30,480 nt of DNA from Massilia sp. (GTDB lineage: Bacteria > Pseudomonadota > Gammaproteobacteria > Burkholderiales > Burkholderiaceae_D), in the NCBI GenBank assembly GCA_028291845.1, contig JAQGNM010000019.1, positions 1 to 30,480 of the forward strand, in the 5' to 3' direction. This document shows positions 19,071 to 25,724 of the stretch, piece by piece. A model generated the notes under the pieces. It saw only the letters and a program-made list of their open reading frames with translations. It was not told the DNA's origin and searched no databases. A program made the translations under genes and the position numbers. The stretch's first letter is position 1, and each line of letters starts with the position of its first letter.

Positions 19071-19910
19071 TTAGTGGGAAATCAGCAGCGGCACCGGAGC
19101 GCGCGCCAGCAACTCGCGGGTGACGCCGCCGAGCACCCACTCCCGGTAGCGGCTGTGGCCATACACACCACTGACCATCAAGCCGGCGCCGCAGTCGCGC
19201 GCCATGGCGATCAGCGCCTGGCCCGCCGTCGAAACCGTGCGCTCGATCACGACGTCGACCTTCACCCCATGGCGCGCCAGATACAGGGCCATGTCGGCGC
19301 CAGGCTGCTCGCCGTGGAGCTCGGACAGCGTGTCCGGGTTGATCAGGGCCAGCTTGACGTTGTCGGCCCGTTTGAGCAGGGGAAGTGCGGCGGTGATCGC
19401 CCGCATCGCCTGCAGGCTGCCGTCCCAGCCAGCCACGGCTGTACCGGCAATCGGCTGGCCCTGGTAGGAAGGGGGAACCACGAGAACCGGGCGCGCGCCA
19501 TGCAGCGCGACCTGCGCCGGCAGTCCGCGCACGCGCGTCGGCAATCCCGTCTCGGTATCGTCGTCCTGGCCGAGGACGACCAGATCGGCATAGCGCGATT
19601 GCAGCAGCAGGCCGTATTCGGCGACATTCTCGATCAGGCGCGTCTCGACCGATTCGACGCCGAGGCGGGTGGCTTGTTCCGTAAATTCCTTCAGCAGCAA
19701 CGACGCCGCCTCGCGCAGGCCGTCGAAGTCCATGGGCACGATCGGGTCCGCCATCGAACCTGTCAGCATGGCCAGGTCGAACCACGATATGCCGGTGGCG
19801 GCGCTGCCGGCCAGATGGGCACCCTGGTCGCGCGCCAGAACGGCGGCGGCGCGCAGCCAGCTTTCCTGTTGGGGAGTGCCGTCGACATGGACGATGATCG
19901 TCTTGTACAT
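19071..19910 (-). CDS. Universal stress protein, tandem UspA domains (copy 4)
   Basis: A 279-residue, two-domain Usp protein starting MYKTIIVHVDGTPQQESWLR and ending LMVSGVYGHSRYREWVLGG then VTRELLARAPVPLLISH. The G-x2-G-x9-G loop spacing is kept. The ATG at 19910 was preferred over an upstream in-frame start at 19988 because AAGGAAG lies directly before it and homology starts there. It heads a second leftward set (usp, DUF4142, P-type ATPase) and faces the alcohol dehydrogenase gene across a region with an FNR-type box. This repeats the arrangement around 13050. Confidence 0.93.
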   Translation of the reverse strand: MYKTIIVHVDGTPQQESWLRAAAVLARDQGAHLAGSAATGISWFDLAMLTGSMADPIVPMDFDGLREAASLLLKEFTEQATRLGVESVETRLIENVAEYGLLLQSRYADLVVLGQDDDTETGLPTRVRGLPAQVALHGARPVLVVPPSYQGQPIAGTAVAGWDGSLQAMRAITAALPLLKRADNVKLALINPDTLSELHGEQPGADMALYLARHGVKVDVVIERTVSTAGQALIAMARDCGAGLMVSGVYGHSRYREWVLGGVTRELLARAPVPLLISH

Positions 19911-19990
19911 CGTGCTTCCTTTCGTGCTTCCATTCGGGATAGGGCGCCAGTTCACTGTACGCCCGGCCGTCGTTGCACGCAATCGCACAT

Positions 19991-20004
19991 TTGATCTATG
20001 TCAA
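19991..20004. promoter_or_regulatory. FNR/ANR-type binding site between divergent usp and alcohol dehydrogenase genes
   Basis: TTGAT-CTAT-GTCAA is a second exact match to TTGATNNNNGTCAA. It lies 81 bases before the usp ATG (19910) and 102 bases before the dehydrogenase ATG (20107). Candidate -10 elements are TACAGT on the minus strand (19959-19954) and TATCAT on the plus strand (20059-20064). Neither gives the ideal -41.5 spacing, so the transcription starts are less certain than at the first box. Confidence 0.72.
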
Positions 20005-20106
20005 ACAAGTGCGAAATCAAAAAGCGAAGGCACTCGCTGCGTCGGCGGCAAGACGCGCTATCATCGTTATCCACACGCTTGCTGCCGCACCGCAGAGGAG
20101 GCCATC

Positions 20107-21141
20107 ATGCGAGCACTTGTCTACCACGGTCCCGGGATCCGCACCCTCGAGGAGCGCCCCATGCCGGAGCTCAGCCACCCGGAAGACGCCATCGTGCACC
20201 TGACCCGGACCACGATCTGCGGGACCGACCTGCATATCCTGAAAGGCGACGTGCCTACCTGCCAGCCGGGTACTACCCTCGGGCACGAGGGCGTCGGCGT
20301 TGTCGATGCCACTGGAGCGTCGGTCAGCAGCTTCAAGCCGGGCGAGCACGTACTGATCTCCTGCATCACCTCATGCGGGCGCTGCGATTATTGCCGCAAG
20401 GGGATGTATTCGCACTGCGTCGACGGCGGCTGGATACTCGGCAACCGCATCAACGGCACGCAGGCGCTGTACGTGCGTATTCCCCATGCCTACTTCAGCC
20501 TGAATCACATTCCCGCCGGCGCCGACGTGGAGGCGCTGACCATGCTGAGCGATATCTTGCCGACCGGCTTCGAATGCGGCGTCCTGAACGGCAAGGTGCA
20601 GCCAGGCTGCAGCGTCGCCATCGTCGGCGCCGGACCGATCGGACTGGCGGCGCTGATGACGGCGCAGTTCTATGCGCCCGCGGTGCTGATCGTCATCGAC
20701 CCGGACCGCAACCGGCTCGAATTGGCGCAGCGTTTCGGCGCAAGCCACGTACTGGCGCCCGATGGCGACACGGTCGGGCAGGTCATGGCGCTCACGGATG
20801 GGCGCGGCGCGGACACGGTGATCGAAGCGGTGGGCGTGCCGGCCAGCTTTGAACTGTGCGAAGACCTGGTCGCACCCGGCGGCACCATCGCCAACGTCGG
20901 CGTCCACGGCCACAAGGTCGATCTCCACCTCGAGCGGCTGTGGTCGCACAACATCACGATCACGACCCGCCTGGTCGACACGGTGACCACGCCGCAACTG
21001 CTGAAAGCCGTGACCGCCCGCAGGCTCGATCCGGCCTCGCTGATCACGCACCGCTTCCGTCTCGACGACATGGAGGCGGCCTACGACACCTTCGGGCGGG
21101 CGGCCGACACCAAGGCAATCAAAGTCCTCATCGAGGTGTAG
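20107..21141 (+). CDS. Zinc-dependent alcohol dehydrogenase (MDR family)
   Basis: A 344-residue medium-chain dehydrogenase expected to interconvert an alcohol and its aldehyde or ketone with NAD(H). Catalytic zinc ligands are Cys38 (TICGTDLH) and His60-Glu61 (GHEGVG). The structural zinc site is complete: Cys90, Cys93, Cys96, Cys104. The Rossmann fold has GAGPIG at 174-179, and Asp198 at the end of the second strand favours NAD over NADP. The ATG at 20107 has GAGGAGG 6 bases upstream; the longer upstream open frame is not supported. The substrate is unknown. Its place beside a Usp gene and an FNR-type box suggests fermentative NADH reoxidation or aldehyde detoxification under low oxygen. Confidence 0.93.
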   Translation: MRALVYHGPGIRTLEERPMPELSHPEDAIVHLTRTTICGTDLHILKGDVPTCQPGTTLGHEGVGVVDATGASVSSFKPGEHVLISCITSCGRCDYCRKGMYSHCVDGGWILGNRINGTQALYVRIPHAYFSLNHIPAGADVEALTMLSDILPTGFECGVLNGKVQPGCSVAIVGAGPIGLAALMTAQFYAPAVLIVIDPDRNRLELAQRFGASHVLAPDGDTVGQVMALTDGRGADTVIEAVGVPASFELCEDLVAPGGTIANVGVHGHKVDLHLERLWSHNITITTRLVDTVTTPQLLKAVTARRLDPASLITHRFRLDDMEAAYDTFGRAADTKAIKVLIEV

Positions 21142-21214
21142 TGGCGCCACGGCTGGCCAGGGTGGCTTGGCGAGCGGTGCTTGCGCGCTTGCGCTTTGGG
21201 CGCCGGCGGTCGCG

Positions 21215-21220
21215 TATAAT
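21215..21220 (+). promoter_or_regulatory. Consensus -10 element upstream of dusA
   Basis: TATAAT in the context CGCGTATAATGACGG is a perfect -10; no good -35 at 16-18 bases is visible. Transcription from here would give a leader of about 255 bases to the dusA ATG at 21482, most of it made of the palindromic element at 21304-21462. Confidence 0.5.
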
Positions 21221-21303
21221 GACGGTCCGCTTCTCGCAGTCGATGCCGTTCCACAAGATGCGGGTAATTTCCGCGGCAGCATGCATTTCGTGTGCACCTC
21301 TAG

Positions 21304-21462
21304 GGAAGTACTGATTTATTCTGGCGGATGGAATCGGTCACGCAAAAAGTGCTCGGCAAGGCGCAACACCGCAGTCATGCCGGGGCATGGCGAGGATTTG
21401 CAACGCAGCTGGGCGCTTTTTTCGTGTGCCGAGTCCGCCGTCATGAATAAATCAGTGCTTCC
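21304..21462. mobile_element. 159-bp palindromic MITE-like element with IS5-group-like ends
   Basis: The left end GGAAGTACTGATTTATTC (21304-21321) and right end GAATAAATCAGTGCTTCC (21445-21462) are inverted repeats matching at 17 of 18 positions. Both are flanked by CTAG (21300-21303 and 21463-21466), which fits the 4-bp YTAR target of the IS5 group; IS5 ends also start GGAAG. The inside is an imperfect palindrome too: CACGCAAAAAGTGC pairs with GCGCTTTTTTCGTG at 12 of 14 positions, and CATGCC-GG-GGCATG (21376-21389) is at the exact centre. There is no coding capacity, so any movement would need a transposase in trans. The family assignment is inferred from ends and target only. Confidence 0.75.
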
Positions 21463-21481
21463 CTAGCTGCACATAGAAAAA

Positions 21482-22489
21482 ATGACTGAAAATACACCTG
21501 ATAAAAACAAGCGCTTGGTCAGTGTTGCTCCAATGATGGACTGGACCGACCGCCACTGCCGCAAGTTCCACCGCGAAATCACCCGCCACACCTGGCTGTA
21601 CACCGAGATGGTGACCACCGGCGCGCTGGTCTACGGCGACGTCGAACGCCATTTGCGCTTCAACGAGGAAGAGCATCCGGTGGCGCTGCAGCTGGGCGGC
21701 AGCGACCCGGCCGATCTGGCGATTGCCGCCAGGCTGGGGCAGCAGTATGGTTACGATGAAATCAACCTCAACTGCGGCTGTCCGTCGGAGCGGGTGCAGA
21801 AGGGGGCGTTCGGCGCCTGCCTGATGGCCGAGCCGCAGCTGGTGGCCGATTGCGTCAAGGCGATGCGCGATGTGGTCGATATCGATGTGACGGTGAAACA
21901 CCGGATCGGCATCGACAAGGTCGACGAGTACGGCTTCGTGCGCGATTTCGTCGGCACCATCGCCGCTGCGGGTTGCACGACGTTTATCGTGCACGCGCGC
22001 AATGCCATTCTGAAAGGCTTGTCGCCGAAAGAAAATCGCGAGATTCCGCCGCTGCGCTATGAGACGGCGTATGAACTGAAGCGCGAGTTTCCTCATCTGG
22101 AAATTATCATCAACGGCGGCATCAAGACCAGCGACGAGATCGCTCTGCACTTGCAGCACGTCGACGGCGTCATGCTCGGCCGCGAGGCATATCACAATCC
22201 GTACGCGATGGCCGAGTACGATGCGCGCTTCTATGGCGACGACGCCGCCGTCAAGACACGCGAGCAGGTGCTGGAGGCGATGATTCCCTACATCCAGGCG
22301 CAGCTCGACGCTTTTGGCAGCAAGGGCTTGAAGCTCAATTCGATCACGCGGCACATGCTGGGCCTGATGCAAGGCTTGCCCGGGGCGCGCATGTTCCGCC
22401 AGATCATGTCCGATCCGAAGCGCCTGGCCGCGGCCGATCCGCGCCTGCTGCTGGAAGCGGCACACGCCATGCAGCGCCGCGCCGCCTGA
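21482..22489 (+). CDS. dusA: tRNA-dihydrouridine(20/20a) synthase DusA
   Basis: An FMN- and NADPH-dependent enzyme that reduces U20 and U20a in the tRNA D-loop. The 335 residues fit DusA (about 330-345). Diagnostic motifs are VSVAPMMDWTDRHCR at the N-terminus, VALQLGGSDP, EINLNCGCPSERVQ with catalytic Cys100, VKHRIGID, HARNAILKGLSPKENREIPP, INGGI, and GVMLGREAYHNP at the phosphate-binding end of the barrel. The combination HARxxxLxGLSPKENR marks DusA rather than DusB or DusC. No Shine-Dalgarno precedes the ATG, which lies only 16 bases beyond the CTAG flank of the palindromic element. The 5' part of dusA is a known integration site for genetic elements elsewhere; the coding sequence here is intact. 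Confidence 0.96.
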   Translation: MTENTPDKNKRLVSVAPMMDWTDRHCRKFHREITRHTWLYTEMVTTGALVYGDVERHLRFNEEEHPVALQLGGSDPADLAIAARLGQQYGYDEINLNCGCPSERVQKGAFGACLMAEPQLVADCVKAMRDVVDIDVTVKHRIGIDKVDEYGFVRDFVGTIAAAGCTTFIVHARNAILKGLSPKENREIPPLRYETAYELKREFPHLEIIINGGIKTSDEIALHLQHVDGVMLGREAYHNPYAMAEYDARFYGDDAAVKTREQVLEAMIPYIQAQLDAFGSKGLKLNSITRHMLGLMQGLPGARMFRQIMSDPKRLAAADPRLLLEAAHAMQRRAA

Positions 22490-22511
22490 TTGTATAGGCT
22501 TGTTGCAGATT

Positions 22512-22535
22512 CAATACAAGCGTCCGCTTGTGTTG
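22512..22535 (+). repeat. Hairpin downstream of dusA
   Basis: CAATACAAGCG (22512-22522) pairs with CGCTTGTGTTG (22525-22535) over 11 bp (one G-T pair in RNA) with a 2-base TC gap that requires opening of the top pair. No T-run follows directly, so it is a weak terminator candidate or an mRNA-end stabiliser. Confidence 0.5.
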
Positions 22536-22646
22536 CCATTCGACTCTCATTTTAACTTCAAATACTGCATCGCAACAGTGCATCGCGCACCGTTGCGGGG
22601 CGGAGCGCGCCTTGCTGGTGAAGGCGCCGCACCGTTTGCATCAAGT

Positions 22647-22667
22647 TTGACTCAAGATTGACTCAAG
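22647..22667. repeat. Two TTGACTCAAG copies at 11-bp spacing
   Basis: TTGACTCAAG occurs at 22647-22656 and 22658-22667, one helical turn apart. The core TTGA-C-TCAA is palindromic, and a half-site TCAAG stands one turn further upstream (22641-22645). This is the form of a cooperative operator, about 70 bases upstream of the predicted receptor promoter -35. Confidence 0.45.
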
Positions 22668-22733
22668 CCTGGACAGTCGACTCTTCGTTTCCGCATAGAA
22701 ACAACACTGGTTTGCAAACGCTCAAGCATTTGC

Positions 22734-22763
22734 TTGCCCGATGGCAATATAGCCCCATATAAT
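22734..22763 (+). promoter_or_regulatory. Sigma-70 promoter upstream of the chemotaxis receptor gene
   Basis: TTGCCC (22734-22739), an 18-base spacer, and a perfect TATAAT (22758-22763). Transcription would start near 22770. No flagellar sigma-28 promoter with the expected GCCGATAA element was found for this receptor gene. Confidence 0.5.
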
Positions 22764-22980
22764 TACCTCGCTGCAATGTCACGTGCAGATGTACAGAAGC
22801 CCCGAGTGTTGTTGTACTGAAACAAGAAAACGTCCTGGTTCCACGATTTTGCATCCGCAGTCAAAAGTTTTGTTCTATCCTTAAAGAAACTTGCGACACG
22901 TCAACATTTGTTGTCGTTACGGCGAGATGCCAACTGAACTGGCGCAGCCGATTACAACGTCTCCTAGAAAACGATACGAA

Positions 22981-24753
22981 ATGAATTTATCCAATATGAA
23001 AGTAGGCACGCGCCTCGGCCTCGGCTTCGCGCTGGTGCTGTTTTTTCTGGTCGCTGTGACCGTCATCGGTATCGTTAGCACCGGCCAGATCCAGGCGCGT
23101 CTGGACCGCGTAGTCGGCGTCAACAACGTCGTCACCCGCCACGTCATCGACATGCGCGGCAATGTCAGCGACCGTATCAATTCGCTGCGTATTTTGACCA
23201 TGATGTCGAGCCCCGACGAAATGGAAGCGGACCTGAACCGTGTCAAGGAACAGGCCAGGAAATACGAAGACATGGAGAACAAACTCTCCGCCAAGTTCGC
23301 CGCCGAAGCGTCGCCGCAAGAAAAAGCCCTGCTGGCGCAAACCAAGGAATACGAAGCGATCGCCCTGCCGGCCATCGCCAAGGCCCAGGACCTGTGGCTG
23401 GCCAACAAGGCCGAGGACGCCACCCGCGTGATGGTCAAGGAGATCAAGCCGGCCCAGAAAAAATGGATGGACGCGCTGGATCAACTGGCCGCCCTCGAAG
23501 ACAAGCTGAACACCCAGAGCCAGATCGACGCCAAATCGGCTTACGACAGCGCCCGCAATTTCATGCTGATCCTGGGCGGCATCGCCGTCGCCCTGTCGGT
23601 GCTGGCAGCGGTAGTGATCACCCGCGGCCTGCTCAAGCAACTGGGCGGCGAGCCTGACTACACGGCAAAAATTGCCGGCTCGATCGCCAACGGCGACCTG
23701 TCGATCGCCATCGACGATGCCGCCAAGAACAGCCTGCTGTACGAAATGAAAGAAATGCGCAACAGCCTGGTCAGCATCGTCGGCCAGGTCCGCGTCGGCA
23801 CCGAAACCATCGGCACCGCTTCCCGCGAAATCGCCGCCGGCAACATCGATCTGTCGTCCCGTACCGAAATGCAGGCCAGCTCGCTGGAGAAGACCGCCTC
23901 GGCCATGGAAGAGTTGACCTCGACCGTGAAACAGAATGCCGACAACGCCCGTGAAGCCAATCAACTGGCCGCCAGCGCCTCCGACGTGGCCCGCAAGGGT
24001 GGCGAAGTGGTCTCGCAAGTGGTCGACACCATGGGTTCGATCAATGCTTCGGCCAACAAGATTGTCGACATCATCGGCGTCATCGACGGCATCGCGTTCC
24101 AGACCAACATCCTGGCCTTGAACGCCGCTGTGGAAGCAGCCCGTGCCGGCGAGCAGGGCCGCGGCTTCGCGGTGGTTGCCTCCGAAGTGCGTAACCTGGC
24201 CCAGCGCTCCGCTGCCGCCGCCAAGGAAATCAAGACCCTGATCGGCGATTCGGTCGAGAAAGTCGAACGCGGTTCCAAGCTGGTCGGCCAGGCCGGCGTG
24301 ACGATGGATGAAGTGGTCGCCAGCGTCAAGCGCGTCACCGACATCATGGGCGAAATCGCCAACGCCAGCCAGGAGCAGAGCGCCGGCATCGCGCAGGTCA
24401 ACCTGTCGATCATCGAGATGGATTCGATGACCCAGCAAAACGCCGCGCTGGTCGAAGAAGCCGCCGCCGCCGCCCAGAGCCTGCAGGATCAAGCCAGCGA
24501 ACTGGCCCACGTGGTCAGCATTTTCAAACTGGTCGAAGGCGAAGAGCCGCAGATCGCCGCGCCATCGCATAGCCTGGCGCTGGCCCCGGCAGCATCGGCC
24601 CCGGCCAAGCCGGTGGTGCGGCCGGCCCTGAAAAAGCCGGCCAGCGCGGTGCGCAAGCCGGTCGCAGCGGCAGCGCCAGCGCCGGCTCCCGCCGCGGCCA
24701 AGCCGAAGAAGGTTGCCGCGGCCGCCGGCGCCGACGAATGGGAAGAATTTTAA
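22981..24753 (+). CDS. Methyl-accepting chemotaxis protein
   Basis: A 590-residue inner-membrane chemoreceptor. TM1 is at about 12-34, a periplasmic four-helix-bundle-like sensor at 35-190, TM2 at about 193-215, then HAMP, and a long cytoplasmic signalling coiled coil with the conserved hairpin tip IDGIAFQTNILALNAAVEAA and GRGFAVVASEVRNLAQRSA. An Ala/Pro/Lys-rich linker of about 50 residues follows and the protein ends EWEEF, which fits the x-aromatic-x-x-aromatic pentapeptide that tethers CheR/CheB in other receptors. The ATG at 22981 (MNLSNMKVGTRLGLGF) is preferred over an upstream in-frame start because family similarity begins here. The ligand is unknown. The Gln/Glu pairs expected for methylation are present around the coiled coil. 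Confidence 0.95.
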   Translation: MNLSNMKVGTRLGLGFALVLFFLVAVTVIGIVSTGQIQARLDRVVGVNNVVTRHVIDMRGNVSDRINSLRILTMMSSPDEMEADLNRVKEQARKYEDMENKLSAKFAAEASPQEKALLAQTKEYEAIALPAIAKAQDLWLANKAEDATRVMVKEIKPAQKKWMDALDQLAALEDKLNTQSQIDAKSAYDSARNFMLILGGIAVALSVLAAVVITRGLLKQLGGEPDYTAKIAGSIANGDLSIAIDDAAKNSLLYEMKEMRNSLVSIVGQVRVGTETIGTASREIAAGNIDLSSRTEMQASSLEKTASAMEELTSTVKQNADNAREANQLAASASDVARKGGEVVSQVVDTMGSINASANKIVDIIGVIDGIAFQTNILALNAAVEAARAGEQGRGFAVVASEVRNLAQRSAAAAKEIKTLIGDSVEKVERGSKLVGQAGVTMDEVVASVKRVTDIMGEIANASQEQSAGIAQVNLSIIEMDSMTQQNAALVEEAAAAAQSLQDQASELAHVVSIFKLVEGEEPQIAAPSHSLALAPAASAPAKPVVRPALKKPASAVRKPVAAAAPAPAPAAAKPKKVAAAAGADEWEEF

Positions 24754-24774
24754 GCAGCACCAGCACGCCAGCAG

Positions 24775-24807
24775 TAAGCAAGTAATAAGCAAGTGATAAG
24801 CACGCAG
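24775..24807 (+). repeat. Three 11-bp tandem repeats after the chemotaxis receptor gene
   Basis: TAAGCAAGTAA, TAAGCAAGTGA and TAAGCACGCAG follow one another without gaps; the first two differ at one base and the third is partly degraded. They start 21 bases after the receptor stop and contain several TAA and TGA triplets. No function is evident. Confidence 0.5.
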
Positions 24808-24855
24808 CACCGATTTAATTAACCAAATTTTTTTGACACGAAGTGGAACGAGAAT

Positions 24856-25197
24856 ATGAACAAGCCTTTTACCCGTATCGCTGCCGCCCTGATCCTGACC
24901 GCCGCCGGCACCACCGCTTTCGCCTCTGAAGTGCCTGCCAGTTTCGATGCCAAGAACTGCAAGGCCGAATACCCGAAAGCCTCGCTGATGAACGAAGAAG
25001 AAGGCGCCGTGTCGCTGGCGTTCCTGGTGGCGGCCGATGGCAGCGTGGTCGAATCGAAAGTGGAAAAGTCGAGCGGTTTCAAGGGCCTCGACAAGGCCGC
25101 TGTGAAAGGCCTGAGCGCCTGCAAATTCAAGCCGGGCACCAAGGACGGCGCCCCTGCGCAGACCTGGGCCAAAGTCGACTACGTCTGGAAGCTGTAA
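24856..25197 (+). CDS. Small exported TonB C-terminal-domain protein (copy A)
   Basis: A 113-residue protein with a signal peptide (MNKPFTRIAAALILTAAGTTAFA) and a single mature domain of about 90 residues resembling the TonB_C fold: YPKASLMNEEEGAVSLAFLV, then DGSVVESKVEKSSGFKGLDK, then ACKFKPGTKDGAPAQTW. It lacks the N-terminal anchor and the proline-rich span of real TonB, so it cannot couple energy from ExbBD by itself. Two Cys (in KNCKAEYP and SACKFKPG) could form a disulfide in the periplasm. A near copy follows 63 bases later. The role is unknown; periplasmic or envelope binding is inferred. Confidence 0.85.
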   Translation: MNKPFTRIAAALILTAAGTTAFASEVPASFDAKNCKAEYPKASLMNEEEGAVSLAFLVAADGSVVESKVEKSSGFKGLDKAAVKGLSACKFKPGTKDGAPAQTWAKVDYVWKL

Positions 25198-25260
25198 TCG
25201 GCATTTTTTGAGTTGAACTAAAGAGTCGATCTGACTCAGTTGCTTAAAGGGAGAACTGGT

Positions 25261-25611
25261 ATGTCTACGAAATCGCGTTATCTGAGTGTGATCGCCGCAA
25301 TGGTGTTGTCGAGCTTGACCGCAACCGTGGCTGCCGCTGAAGTGTCGGCCGTGTTCGATTCAAAGACCTGCAAGGCGGATTATCCGAAGGCGTCCTTGAT
25401 GAACGAAGAACAGGGCACCACCTCGATGTCTTTCCTGGTGGGCCCTGACGGCGCGGTGGTCGATTCCAAACTGGAAAAGACCAGCGGCTTCAAGAACCTG
25501 GACAAGGCGGCAATCAAATCGATCAGCGCCTGCAAGTTCAAGCCGGGCACCAAGGACGGCGCCCCGGCGCAGACCTGGACCAAGGTCGATTACGCCTGGA
25601 AGCTCGATTAA
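25261..25611 (+). CDS. Small exported TonB C-terminal-domain protein (copy B)
   Basis: A 116-residue paralogue of the preceding gene. The mature regions are about three-quarters identical by eye, including both Cys, YPKASLMNEE, SGFK-LDKAA and ACKFKPGTKDGAPAQTW, whereas the signal peptides (here MSTKSRYLSVIAAMVLSSLT...AAA) are unrelated. The ATG at 25261 follows GGGAGA; an earlier in-frame TTG is less likely. The 63-base gap to copy A contains the inverted repeat GAGTC-GATCT-GACTC (25223-25237). The two copies probably arose by tandem duplication and are likely cotranscribed, ending at the terminator at 25638. Confidence 0.85.
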   Translation: MSTKSRYLSVIAAMVLSSLTATVAAAEVSAVFDSKTCKADYPKASLMNEEQGTTSMSFLVGPDGAVVDSKLEKTSGFKNLDKAAIKSISACKFKPGTKDGAPAQTWTKVDYAWKLD

Positions 25612-25637
25612 GTTCTCCCGTTTTAAATGTTGTATTG

Positions 25638-25661
25638 ACTGCCGGCTGATGCCGGCAGTTT
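25638..25661 (+). terminator. Terminator after the TonB_C-domain pair
   Basis: ACTGCCGGC (25638-25646) and GCCGGCAGT (25651-25659) form a perfect 9-bp stem with a TGAT loop, followed by TT and then GCATTT. The T-tract is short but the stem is strong. It lies 26 bases past the stop at 25611. Confidence 0.7.
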
Positions 25662-25712
25662 GCATTTCCCCTCGCCGCGCAGGGGTAAGCCCGCAACACC
25701 CATGCCCCGCAA

Positions 25713-25718
25713 TATACT
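25713..25718 (+). promoter_or_regulatory. Possible -10 element for a leaderless MFS transporter mRNA
   Basis: TATACT ends 6 bases before the ATG at 25725, so transcription would start at the ATG itself. No Shine-Dalgarno is present, in keeping with a leaderless message. No good -35 is visible, so this may be chance. Confidence 0.35.
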
Positions 25719-25724
25719 GACGGC

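Larger units (their letters stand above)
22490..22980. other. 491-base gap between dusA and the chemotaxis receptor gene
   Basis: I see no protein gene here; the short open frames lack ribosome-binding sites and familiar sequence. It holds a hairpin just after dusA (22512-22535), a doubled palindromic decamer (22647-22667), a sigma-70 promoter (22734-22763), and a small inverted repeat ACGTCAACATTTGTTGTCGT (22898-22917). From the promoter to the receptor ATG is a leader of about 210 bases. Confidence 0.6.

Noticed and set aside
18973..19785. Long N-terminal extension of the DUF4142 protein
   Set aside because: It runs antisense-like through usp copy 4 in the wrong frame; the signal peptide and AAGGAG define the start at 18972.
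21482..21560. Integrated element at the 5' end of dusA
   Set aside because: dusA is a known integration hotspot, but here the coding start is intact and no integrase or attachment duplication is present; the nearby palindrome is of transposon type.
22663..22854. 63-codon minus-strand open frame in the dusA-receptor gap
   Set aside because: No ribosome-binding site, unusual Cys-rich composition, and it overlaps the predicted promoter and repeats.
22891..22980. Upstream start for the chemoreceptor
   Set aside because: The extra 30 residues would precede the cytoplasmic N-terminus and first membrane span with no family similarity; the ATG at 22981 fits the usual receptor N-terminus.
22987..24810. 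607-codon open frame antisense to the chemoreceptor gene
   Set aside because: Shadow of a coiled-coil gene in GC-rich DNA; no recognisable domain or ribosome-binding site.
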